Made by a program: the position numbers and the translations under genes
The notes under the pieces: generated by a model
Told to the model about the DNA's origin: nothing
The model's database searches: none
The model's input: only the letters and a program-made list of their open reading frames with translations
Shown here: positions 20,310 through 30,174 of the stretch, piece by piece
Layout of the letters: each line of letters begins with the position of its first letter
Numbering within the stretch: position 1 is the stretch's first letter
Assembly: GCA_011319805.1 (NCBI GenBank)
Contig: SJRY01000056.1
Coordinates: forward strand, 1 to 51,405
Source of the DNA: Macrocybe gigantea
Lineage: Eukaryota; Basidiomycota; Agaricomycetes; Agaricales; Callistosporiaceae
Reading direction: 5' to 3'
Length of the DNA stretch: 51,405 nucleotides

Positions 20310-22468
20310 TATAGACCTCAGGTTGATATTCTTGAAAAATTTAGAAATAAAGTGGAAGTGGATCTTAGTAGCTTTCTCCCACGGTTCTACCTACCGGCCG
20401 CAGCAGTGTTCAAAAGTTTTAAGTTACAGTGTTCCCACGGTCCTTTATACAGCATTTACTCCGCACTGAATATCTTGAGATAGTCAAAAGCTATGAACAT
20501 AAGGGTGGTATCATTTCGTAGATAAGCTATTTGCCTAGCTTTCCATGCCATGATCTAGGAGAAATATGGAAAAATAAATTCGTGGTCGACAATTTCTGAC
20601 AGGGTTCCTAAAATGGCAAAAGACAGTCCTTTATACAGAAAAGCAGCGCGTGCCATCTCTTCCCAGTGACATCGCGGACTGAGATGAGGATTAGAATGTC
20701 AAGTATAGCACTTAAAAAGTATCTATATTAACTTTTACACTGTCTTGTACATTTTCTCATAGTATGGCAGGTGGACGACCAGGTGTTACTTGTATACATC
20801 ACGCTACATAGCCATTCTGGCATTCTTCGTGGGATATAAGGAAAGAAAATGACAATCATAAGTCCCAATATGTTCCTCAAGTAGAATACCCTCAATCCTT
20901 CCATAAAAATCATGCTGCAGTGATGCTTATTCGTGCGACATTGATGTAAAATTGCAAATATTTACAAAATTTACAAATAAACCTGTTCCACAGGAGAGAA
21001 AAAAAGAGATTATTCTCATGAGCAATACGCGAATAATAGAGCTGGTATAGGGCTTTAATTTGTGCATTTAAGGATTCCAAACCGTGGAGAAATGAGGGAG
21101 CTAGAGGCCGCTGTATAAAGGAGCATGGGTGTATAAAGGACCGTGGGAACACTGTAGTCACGTGCTGTACCTGCAGCTTGACCGGGGCCCCTTGCCTTGA
21201 CTGCGACATGTTCGAATATACCGACAGAAGCTCAGCGACTCCCGATGCACTTTTTCTTGAACGGCTAGACGCATTTATGGAGAAATGTCTTGCCGACATC
21301 AAAGCATTTGCGGATAGAGAATTTCGTCCATTTGAAGAGGTTCATCTTGTTGACTTGTGCAAACCATGGCAAGACTGACTTTCCATGTCGTGCTCAGACG
21401 CGTCAATACGTGGCCGAATGGCACTCCAAGTATCTCTTTCAACCTCAACCCGCTCCAGACATGACCGCAGAAACGCAGCAGCAGCGCACCGATAAAGGTC
21501 CGGTTCATTCGTGTGTGGGGTCCTTTGTCCTACCCCTAATTCATAAGAATAAAAGACAAAGAGACAAACTTTTGCCGCAGTCAGATCCGTTCTGTGCGAC
21601 GCTTCGCGCGTTCTCGAATCGTTGTCTGAGACGTGTGGCGTTCAGTCCTTCCTGCTTGCCGTCGACCCACAGGACCCCGGAGATGCGGGCTTCTTAGGTG
21701 GGTCTCTTGCCGGCCGCGAGTTCTGGCGGGGGATGAGAGGAGGCGGGGAGTCAGGCGCACGGTTATTCAAGGCTCAGTGTTCGCAAGACCTTGAAGCACA
21801 ACGATCCCGTCTTTCTACACAGAACGTAGATCGTGATCAGACGCCACACAAAGCGGCCAAACAGGGACAAGGACAAGCGCGAATTCTTAAACATGACCTA
21901 TATGAAAGCGTGCGCAAAGCCCTACGGTATGGAGTTGACAACGCGTTTCTGGTGTCAATGTCCTTAATGTATCTGACATTTGCACCCTAGGACTGTCAGC
22001 GGAATACGAAATGCAGAAATGAAATGGACTAATCCTGAAAGGCTAGATGCATATGGCGTTCGCCTAGTTGGATGGCCACTATCAATTCCAGCTCAAAATC
22101 CTTCCACTTTGAAGGCTAGCCAGAATAAGGTCTTGCTAGAATGTCTGGAGAACGGGTCAATGAGATTCGAACGAATTGCAATGACTGGAGATACTGGTCC
22201 AAGCGATTTAGCTGATAGTAGAAACATGCCAATGGAAGGTGACGAAGCCGACGATTTCTCATGGGCATATGACATAGAAGGAGGTCTTGGTCAATCTGCT
22301 TATGTGCGTGCCAAGCTCCAGTGCACGGCTTCCATCCTGACTTTAAAATAGGAGCCATCAGTATTTCAGAATGGACCGCCGGATGACAGCCCAGTTTTGG
22401 GTACTGTGCAAACGGGAAATCCGCAACTGTCACCTAAGAAACGTCCCCGAAACGATTCGGACGGCTAA
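20310..22468 (+). CDS. Conserved-looking protein with C-terminal nuclear-localisation-like motif, interrupted by a TIR element
   Basis: The clearest part is 3': SETCGVQSFLLAVDPQDPGD (21625), FLGGSLAGREFWRGMRGGGE (21690), then after an intron NAEMKWTNPERLDAYGVRLV (22010). ASQNKVLLECLENGSMRFER follows at 22110. A 48-base intron (GTGCGT...AAATAG) joins GLGQSAY to EPSVFQNGPP, and the protein ends KKRPRNDSDG, stop 22466-22468. The KKRPR motif suggests nuclear import. I have seen similar sequences in Agaricomycetes without a known function. Upstream, 21157-21378 encodes an acidic segment (DALFLERLDAFMEKCLADIK) whose frame continues into 20310-20426 if the TA-flanked element at 20427-21154 is removed. 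Exon edges between 21370 and 21600 and the true start are unresolved. Confidence 0.6.
20427..20450 (+). repeat. Left terminal inverted repeat, 24 bases
   Basis: Starts CAGTGTTCCCACGG and ends TTTATAC. It is the exact reverse complement of 21131-21154 and is preceded by TA. Confidence 0.9.
21131..21154 (-). repeat. Right terminal inverted repeat, 24 bases
   Basis: Ends CCGTGGGAACACTG followed by TA; an exact inverted copy of the left end. Confidence 0.9.
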
Positions 22469-22653
22469 GATTCTATAGCAGTAATGTATTTATACGAAAA
22501 AGACACGACCCTCACTCCATTCCCATTTCATTCGCGTGATTGCGAGATAAGATTGGAAATCAGATCACAAACATGTTTGAGTTGGTTGCATGACGGGGCC
22601 CGGCCAGCCGTTATGTACGTAGGGTCCTGTTTGCACTGTTCCTCCCGACCACG

Positions 22654-24086
22654 ATGTTCTCTTCTATTTTCTCGTGAGTGTGCAGAAACCGTCTGTCTTC
22701 ATAGCTTAGACTCTGGGCTAGGACATCCGCCCCAGTCGACCCCAAGGCCCCAAATCTGGATCCGGTCTCATCGAGATACAAGGACGATGAGCTGTTTGGG
22801 GAGTTAGAGCCAAAAGACACAGAATGGTTGTGCGCAGGCGGCTTTGTCACGGAGACGCAGACGTTCTACATCAGCACCGAAGACGGGCTTTCCGTTATGT
22901 GCCAGGTCATCCACTCCGCTGTCGGGTCGGTGTCACATCGTTTCAGCCCACCCTTGATGCGGTCTCTCATTTTTGATTCAGATTGTGGTACCCCACCATC
23001 CAGTTTACGTGCAAGATCCATGATCCGAAAAACAACGACACGGTTTGGAAGTCGATAAACGTGAACAACTTTGCAACGCCGCCGCCAGGGCTCGACAAGC
23101 GGTCGAGCAGAGCTGACGAATTCTCCATCACCTACAAATCCGCGCCTGGCACTGACTACCCTGAATCATATACCATTCGGGCCAATCCCGCTCATGACCT
23201 GCAGCTCTCTTTTGAAATCCAGAGACCCGCCTCTATCCCAGGCTACAAGATTGGCAAGGGGCCCAAGGGGGGTACACCTACTACGGGCATCACCCCGCCC
23301 ACGCAGAGGGTTACGTCGTGCACCGGTTCTGGCCTCAAGTCAGGGCTACGGGACATATCATTCGCGCCGGCAAGGCATCATCGTATCAAGGACCAGGAAT
23401 GATGGTCCATGCCATCCAAGGCATGCGTCCGAATCTCGTCGCGTCAGCATGGAACTTTGCCAACTTTCAGAGCAAAGAGTATGGGGGCGTCTCCGCCATC
23501 CAGATGGAATTCACCACGTGTGACTCACATGGAAGGAAAGGCGCCGGCTCTGGCAAGGTCAGCGTGAACATTGGCTCGCTTGTGATCTGCGGCAAGCTGG
23601 CTGCCCTGACGGCGGAGACGAAGTGGCCTGATGAGCGGCAATCCGATAAGCCTCTTATCTCCCGTGCTCATCATCTTCGCTCTATCCATGATCCCGACAC
23701 AGGCTATGATAAGCCGACGGAACTTGTGTTCGAGTGGAAGGGCCCATCGATTGTTGCTGATGCGCCAGGCACCATACAGGGCAAGATTCAGTACGACGTC
23801 GGCGACGTCCAACATCCCAACGGACTCATCGAGAAAGTCGACGTTCTTGCGGAGATTCCGTATGTCGTCAAGATTGCTGTCAACTACGTGGCAGGCACGA
23901 AGCCGTACATATACCAGGTTTGATGTCATTATGTTCTTCGTCGATCAAACCTTCTCAAACTTCGGTATGCAGTGGTTCAAACAAGTGACACTTTCAATAA
24001 GTGGACCGGATTCCTTGCTGCCAGGACTCTCAGCAGGACTGGAAGTTCCTGGTTTGCTCTACACGGAGGCCACGTTCATCTCGTAA
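22654..24086 (+). CDS. SVF1: Svf1-like survival factor (lipocalin fold)
   Basis: Exons are 22654-22673, 22722-22925, 22982-23917 and 23973-24086. They give MFSSIFSTSAPVDPKAPN, then EPKDTEWLCAGGFVTETQTF, VIHSAVGLWYPTIQFTCKI, VVHRFWPQVRATGHII and AWNFANFQSKEYGGVSAIQM. The ending is WFKQVTLSISGPDS...EATFIS. This is the full Svf1 family layout of two lipocalin-like halves. Yeast Svf1 protects against oxidative and cold stress and is linked to sphingolipid handling at ER/Golgi membranes. The reading frame shifts by -1 at the GGGGGG run 23267-23272, between KGPKGG and the expected YTYYGHHPAHAEG; one missing G would explain it. Everything else is intact, so the gene is probably functional. It is followed 172 bases later by Oma1 on the same strand. 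Confidence 0.92.
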
Positions 24087-24258
24087 GAAGGATAGACGTT
24101 TGAGGAGTAGCTACGAATGTACTGTACCATAAACGCAGGAGTTGAACGATCTTATTTTGATATAAATTTTCACACGTGCAAGTCATAAAGCTGCGGAACC
24201 GTGTCCAGCTTGCGAACCCCTTTTTAAGACGACGAGCAGCATTGCATGACAATGAACA

Positions 24259-26078
24259 ATGCTGCGTTCAGCTCTTCACAGATATCTCCCTCTCTACGAC
24301 TCATCTCTTGCATCGCAGCGCTCCTTCTCCACGCTGCCGTATCATAATCACGTTCGTTATCCATCTAATCCTCTTCGTCGTTCCTTTCTGGTAACATCGA
24401 GACCAAGAGCATCTGCTTTCCACTCAACACCTAGCAGACATGGTCTACCGGTGGTTCCTTTACTCGTCGCTCTGCTCAAGGTGTGTTTCGGGCAGCATTT
24501 TGACTATCAACAGGACGGCTGATCTTTCAAGACAGTCCTCTACGTCGCTGGAGATAGCGCGCACCGCTGGCCGCATCGCACTCACTTTCATTCCCGTCGT
24601 CCTTTTCACCAACAAGCGGTCCGAAAAGCGCATGAAGTACGCCGCGATACATGGCATTCCCACCTCCGAGGAAAGCAAAGCAACGGTCCTAAGGCAAATA
24701 CGCCATCGAAAGCTCCTCTTGTATGCTCTTTTCTTGGTCCCGATTTCTCTCTTCTGGGCCACCATCGTTGCGAGTTTGGAGCGGACACCTTTGACGGGAA
24801 GGTTCGTAGTTGATCCGTCTGCAGAGTTCGGACATCACTGATCTCCATGACGCGGCAAGATGGCGGATGATCATCTTGTCACCGGAGGAAGAGGAGGAGA
24901 TCGCCGCGCAATTGGCTGGAAACGGTTGGTACAGGGCAGTGGGTGATATACTAGCACAAGACGGTCCAACAAGGATAATACCTCAACCGACTGGAGGTAC
25001 GCTTGGGTCAACGACACCTTACGAAGGTTGGAAACGACCATCCCGATCCTCACCCATGAGCCCAACATGTACCCGCAATGGCTAGAGGAGGATCAGAGCC
25101 AGCCGCCACTGCCTCCTCCAGCAAAGTTCCCGCTTCGCCCTAGGCCCCGCGCATCCGAGTATCTCCGTCAATTGTGCGAGAGCATATGCGAAAGAAAGGT
25201 GCCACCTGTCCCTCATGCCATACCTGGTCCCCCGTACTCCCTTCTAATTGTCGACAAACCTGACGCATCCAACGCATTCTCGTATGGCTTTGGTCCAGAT
25301 GGAGGTGGAGGCATCGTCGTATATTCGGGTTTCCTGAATGATGTTCTGTCACGGTCGCCTCCACAGTCAGACCTTCTGCCTGCTTCGGAATCAGTTGAAA
25401 ACAAATCTTGGTGGTCGCAGCTTGTTTCCATCTTTTTCCCATCCAAGCCCGTCATACGACACCCAACTCCGACCCCGGAACAGACGACCGAACTCGCGAT
25501 TCTGCTCGCACACGAGCTGTCCCACCTGATTCTTTCCCATCATCTAGAATCCCTTTCATCTGCAACCGTCATCATTCCGGGTACCATTTCAATGATATCC
25601 GACATCGTTCGAGTCCTCATCTTCCCTTTTACCATGATATTCGGACCTTTCGTCAATGACGCTGTTGCACAGCTCGGGAAAGTCGGCTCGGGCGAACTGG
25701 TCAAGGTTGGAGAATACTGCACGAACGTGAAGCAGGAAATAGAGGCCGATGTAGTCTCAGCGAGGTGAGCACATATTTTACTGGTGTACTCATGCATGCG
25801 TTGAACAGGTTGATTATAGATTACTGGCGCATGCTGGTTTTGACGCCCGCGATGCGGTCAAGTTCTGGCGAGATCGTTCGGAAGCCATCGCTGAATGCTC
25901 GAGAACTGAAAGTCTAGAAGATATAACGAGCCGCTCGTCTGGCGGTCTCGCTCGCCGCATCATGGGCTCATCAAGTCACCCGATGAACGAAGTCCGGGTG
26001 AGGAAACTGGAGGAGGAATTAGAGCGCTGGGAGGCCGAGAAGCAAGTCATCGTTGCCAAGATGAAAGCTGCGCCATAG
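24259..26078 (+). CDS. OMA1: Mitochondrial inner-membrane metalloprotease Oma1 (M48)
   Basis: The ATG at 24259 opens an Arg-rich, acid-poor leader (MLRSALHRYLPLYDSS) typical of mitochondrial import. A hydrophobic segment near 24720-24780 (LLYALFLVPISLFWATIV) is a membrane span. Then come RWRMIILSPEEEEEIAAQL, GPPYSLLIVDKPDASNAFSY and GGGIVVYSGFL. The zinc site HELSH is at 25511-25525 and a second metal-ligand Glu lies in KQEIEADVVSAR. Introns are clear at 24802-24859 and 25765-25819; the first one, near 24477-24525, has alternative sites. A -1 shift at about 24981-24992, just before WRYAWVNDTL, suggests one missing base. Oma1 cleaves substrates such as OPA1-like GTPases under membrane stress. 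Stop at 26076-26078. Confidence 0.93.
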
Positions 26079-26285
26079 CAAGACCTGTTTTAATCAAAGT
26101 AAAGTACCCTTTGGTTGCCGTTTCTTGGGCTGTTCTGACGACATCATCAGATTACAATTTATCTGCCAGTATATTTTTCTGTATCTCATAACTGCACATA
26201 TAGTATCATCGGATTCCAAAAGAAGCTTAATATGCTCTGCTCCCAACTCGCTCGTGTATTTAGCCACCTCCAGTTTAACGAATCT

Positions 26286-28700
26286 TTATTCTGATTGCAG
26301 CAGAGGTTGGTCCTCTAGGTTCTTGTAACGCCTGACTAGCTGCACATTGCATGCTCCGTTTGGAAGTTCCACCATCTCCTCGATTATCTCATAACCGCCC
26401 AAACTCGGCAGGACGAAAATCCAGATAAAATAATACAAGCCGCATAACTAGGTGGGATCGAAATGAATGACGGAATATATCTGCCGCGTGGAGCTGACTT
26501 ACCAGCAGCAAAACGATGCCTGTGACACAATACCTGCAATGGAGTGTAGTAGGGGCCATATAGGGCGTAGTAACCAGAAACGCATTCACTTACGTCGCGT
26601 ACCAGAATGACACGTCACCATGCCCTGATTCTGGTGGGACCCTGCGAAGGAGGTCAGTTTGCACCGTGTTATTCACTGGGCTATAAACCGACCATGGCAT
26701 TACGAGCAAGAAAATGCAGGATGCGAGGTAAAGGCAAACGACGTTGTTCCTCGCCTGATATATCGAACGAGGCAGGCTTGCCAGGGCGCGTCTACGACGA
26801 AGAATCCACACGCCAACGCACATGGCACATTGAAAGATCTATTAAAAAAGAAGCATGCGTCAACGGCTGGTTGGCTTAGGGTCTGTTGAACATCACAGAC
26901 GAGATTCGGATAAGACGCTAGATCGAGCAGAAAGTTGAAGGCATCTCTGGCGGGAAGCAGCAGGAGGGCCAAGACCGTCAGGAATCCCTTAATGAAAACA
27001 GGACCTATGGGCGTTCCGAATGGCTTGGTCGACGAAAAGAAAGTCGGGTACGGCAGCAAGCCTTGCCGTGCTACCTCCCGAATAATCCGAGACTGAACTT
27101 GACAAACGAGGTCAATGCCTGCCACGTTGAAAATGCAATCGTCAACCCGTACCTGTCCAACTGTCTGAAACAGGAGCTCGATGTAGGCATACATCTCGCG
27201 CTTTGAATGAGAAAACTTACGACAGCAATCTACTAGCACGTCGGAACGAGATAGGTGAAACAATGACTCGGAACTGGGACACCTACAATATTTCCTACAC
27301 AGCTAATGGCAACAACAATGGAAGGATTTTGACCCCGACGGAATATCCAAAAACGCGATGAAAGAAGAGCGCCGCCACGAGTTGACCGGAATGTTTAATC
27401 TCTTCCACGGGGACGACGGCAACATATGCGACGTTAACCAGAAAGAACAAGAAAGACACCGCAGACAGCGAAATCAGGCTTGCATTCTTGACGGTCTTGA
27501 CTGGATTCGAGCCTTTGATCTCGCCGAGGACGTTAAATGCATTGTGCCATCCCACAAAGGCATGATTCACTTTGACCTTCGTGGTTGAGTTAGAGACCTT
27601 TGACAAAGCGGAGACAGAGGTCACCATTGAGGTAGCGAGAGCATTCAAATTAGTCGTGCTTCCCCGAAAAGGGTGGCGAAAGTTTTCATATGGGGCTCTA
27701 ATGTCGGTAAATCCTGAAAGGACCGCAAGTCCGGTGCAGGAGAGGCTGGGCGGTCACTGTTAGGTTAGGCATGCGCCCACAACATTGAGCTTACAAGACC
27801 AGCGACAGGATTTTCACTGCCGTTAGAAGATTCACCAGACGTAGCGACCATCTAGTCGATAAGGCAACACCTGCAAGGCTGGTAAGTGATCGGTGGGGAA
27901 CATGTGAGGCTCATTAGACGGACACCCGACGGTGCAAAATACGACGAGCAGAGCTGTAACAGTTTGATTATAGTCGTTGACGGGTAACTCTAGAGCTGTT
28001 AGGAAGTATTGAGCGAAAACAATAGCGTTGGAAGCGCTCAGCCTGGATACGTCTGCGTCAACTTGGCTTTACGTGGACGAATAAATGCATTGGCTGACGA
28101 TAACAACACAGCCATGACGGCGAACGTGCTGGAGACAAGGTATCTAGGCCGTGGATACGCCTGTTCGAGATAAACCACCTCTGCGCCGGATCTGCGGGGA
28201 AACATTGATGCCAGTTCAATGTACAAGGACAGCCCAGCTGACAAGTCGTGAATCAGGATAAAACAGCATGCAACAAGGAAATAGGACTACCAAAAGCAAA
28301 TATTGGCGCGATAACCCAATATATGAGTAGCACGCCGACCGAGCCGACCGAGTCAAGGACGACGCCGGGTGTAGCATAGATTCCCGAGCTTGAAAACCGA
28401 CAGTCAGAAAGTCACGCACGGACATCGACCAGCTCGAATTTGGGGCACCCAGTAATCTGACCAATGTTCAATGTTACGGCAGACCAAAGGGTGACCTCCT
28501 TCCCGAGAGGGTTGACCTAGATTTACGATGAGTACAGCGCTTCTCATCGCCGCTCTGCGATTTATGAATGACACCTTCTCCACCGGAGCACCAGTCGGTT
28601 GCGTGTCTGTCCACTGAGCGTCAAGCGGCTCGAGTGGCTCTTGAGAACTTGAAGCTTCATCCACATCATAGTGAAGTGGATGAGCATGAGACGTTGACAT
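26286..28700 (-). CDS. Amino-acid permease, APC superfamily (LAT / high-affinity methionine permease type)
   Basis: The minus-strand ATG at 28700 opens a hydrophilic N-terminus (MSTSHAHPLHYDVDEASSS). Exons then give LWSAVTLNIGQITG, SGIYATPGVVLDSVGSVGVL, LSLYIELASMFPRRSGAEVV and YLEQAYPRPRYLVSSTFAVM. These are the TM1-TM3 landmarks of APC carriers; the GIY motif binds substrate in relatives. Later exons encode NHAFVGWHNAFNVLGEIKG, SLISLSAVSFLFFLVNVAY, REVARQGLLPYPTFFSSTKP and GDVSFWYAT. The C-terminus reads GLYYFIWIFVLPSLGGYE ... EDQPLLQSE with stop 26286-26288. At least eight introns are implied. About twelve membrane spans are expected. Substrate assignment (methionine or other neutral amino acids) rests on family resemblance only. 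Confidence 0.85.
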
Positions 28701-29070
28701 GGTAAAAGCAAGCAGGAAGCGAGATGCGCTGGTTTTGGTCTAAGGATCACATATGCCATCTAGCAGACTGCCATAAATGTCGTTTGGTGGACGCGAGGCA
28801 TATTTCTGCAGTTGTTGTAAATGAAGCCATTCTTGCGTCAGATGATGACTTGTGATGCAGGACTCACGACATAGAAATAACAGAGTCATATCCTCGAGGA
28901 ACATTACTGCTTAACCACCAGACTTTTACTGAAGCAGCCTTCTATCGTTTTATCTTCGACGACGCGCCAGTTCATTGAGAACCGTGGTCGATGTTGTTTG
29001 GCCATGTTGATCCTGCTTCTTAACCGAAGAAGAGGATCGCAGCAGCCAAGTCTTCTTGCCCCACCTCGCC
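28701..29070. promoter_or_regulatory. Divergent intergenic region between permease and CFEM gene
   Basis: 370 bases separate the two start codons, which point away from each other, so both promoters must lie here. I see no TATA box or palindromic operator worth naming. Confidence 0.5.
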
Positions 29071-29839
29071 ATGCAGCTCTCACTTGCCTCGTGCCTGGTA
29101 ATCCTCCAGGTCGTTGCATTTGCATGGGCACAAGCCTCTCAGGCACCCCCTTCGACGTTCCCGAGCGCGACAACGACAGTGGCTGGACCTTTGCTGAGTT
29201 CGACCCGGAGCGCAAGCAACAGCGTAAACGCTAGCAGCCAGGTAACTTCCGCTACGGCCACCAATTCAGCGGACTTCCCAACCTTGAGTGGATATTCGTC
29301 TTGCGGTTGGCTCTATTTCCATCACACCTCTTCTGAGTTCGCCTGCTGACAGCTCTTTGCAAGTGACCGATTGCTTGGCTATGGGCAGTTCCGCTGCAAA
29401 TTGCTCCAGCCTAGTAGACGTCAACTGTTTTTGCTCAAAGTACGTGAACCAAGTCACCTCTTCCCATTTTCCTGACATATAACACGTCCATTCATACAGC
29501 AAACGTTTTTCGACAGAGATCGTCAACTGCATCTCGAAATCCTGTCCCTCAGAAATATCAACAGCAGAAACATTGGCGCAGAGGTTCTGCAACGTAGCTA
29601 GCAGCTCTGTATCTCTGTCATTCCCTGCTCCAACCTCGACAAGGTCGTCAAACTCTTCAGCGGCCTCGCAAAGCCCCTCTAACTCCTCACCAACCGCCTC
29701 GGCCACAAACCCTCCAGCATCTAATACCTCCAATGCCGCCAGCACAAAGAACATCGGTGGTCTGGATGGCGTTCCAGTGTTCTATAGTTTTGTCGTGTGC
29801 ATAATCGGTGCTGTTCTGGGTGGGATTATGGTCCCCTGA
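29071..29839 (+). CDS. CFEM-domain GPI-anchored cell-surface protein
   Basis: The ATG at 29071 opens a signal peptide (MQLSLASCLVILQVVAFAWA), followed by a Ser/Thr-rich stretch. Exons 29071-29305, 29365-29439 and 29500-29839 join to give the CFEM domain: YSSCVTDCLAMGSSAANCSS, VDVNCFCSNKRF, IVNCISKSCP and QRFCNV. That is eight cysteines in the family spacing, with the typical Asp between Cys3 and Cys4 (VDVNC). The tail is Ser/Asn/Ala-rich and ends in a hydrophobic segment (FYSFVVCIIGAVLGGIMVP), expected to be replaced by a GPI anchor. CFEM proteins bind heme or shape the cell surface. The heme-binding Asp is plausible but its role is inferred. Confidence 0.9.
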
Positions 29840-30174
29840 GTAGGCCATCAGCCATACCACGCTCCTTCGTTCGCTCTGGATTCCCCGCTTATACCCTGCT
29901 GTCCCGCAACCGTGCTATCCACTGATGATGGACTGACTATGTATTCTCGCTTTTTCATGTACAATCGTTGGACCCAATATAGGTTTAGGTTAATTGACTC
30001 GCAAGCATTCATCGTCTATATGATTGCAGTTAGTATGCTCGGCCTCAAGCAACCATCTGTGTATGATGTCCCATCTGGTGTTCAATTTCACAAAAAGAAA
30101 GTAATTGACTATGCAGGCAGAAAACTGCTACAGTATACTACAACGATCCGATCAGTGGGAGTATGAGAATCTAA
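29840..30174. other. Convergent 3' region between CFEM gene and secreted repeat gene
   Basis: 335 bases lie between two stop codons of convergent genes. No gene is supported; it should hold both polyadenylation regions. Confidence 0.5.

Larger units (their letters stand above)
20427..21154. mobile_element. Non-autonomous TA-flanked DNA transposon (Tc1/mariner-like), 728 bases
   Basis: Perfect 24-base terminal inverted repeats lie at 20427-20450 and 21131-21154, starting CAGTGTTCCCACGG, with a TA dinucleotide directly outside each end (20425-20426 and 21155-21156). TA target duplication and CAGT-type ends fit the Tc1/mariner superfamily, including fungal Fot1/pogo elements. The interior is AT-rich and has no transposase-like reading frame, so it must be moved in trans. 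The motif TCCTTTATACA, part of the repeat, recurs internally. Confidence 0.85.

Noticed and set aside
20728..21302. Minus-strand open stretches inside the TIR element as a transposase
   Set aside because: They are short, carry no DDE or helix-turn-helix pattern, and the larger one crosses the element boundary into the neighbouring exon.
24981..24992. An intron explaining the Oma1 frame change
   Set aside because: There is no GT...AG pair of usable size between RIIPQP and WRYAWVNDTL; the residues on both sides are contiguous in the family as I know it.
29056..29070. Upstream start for the CFEM protein at 29056
   Set aside because: That codon is not ATG; the ATG at 29071 directly opens a good signal peptide.
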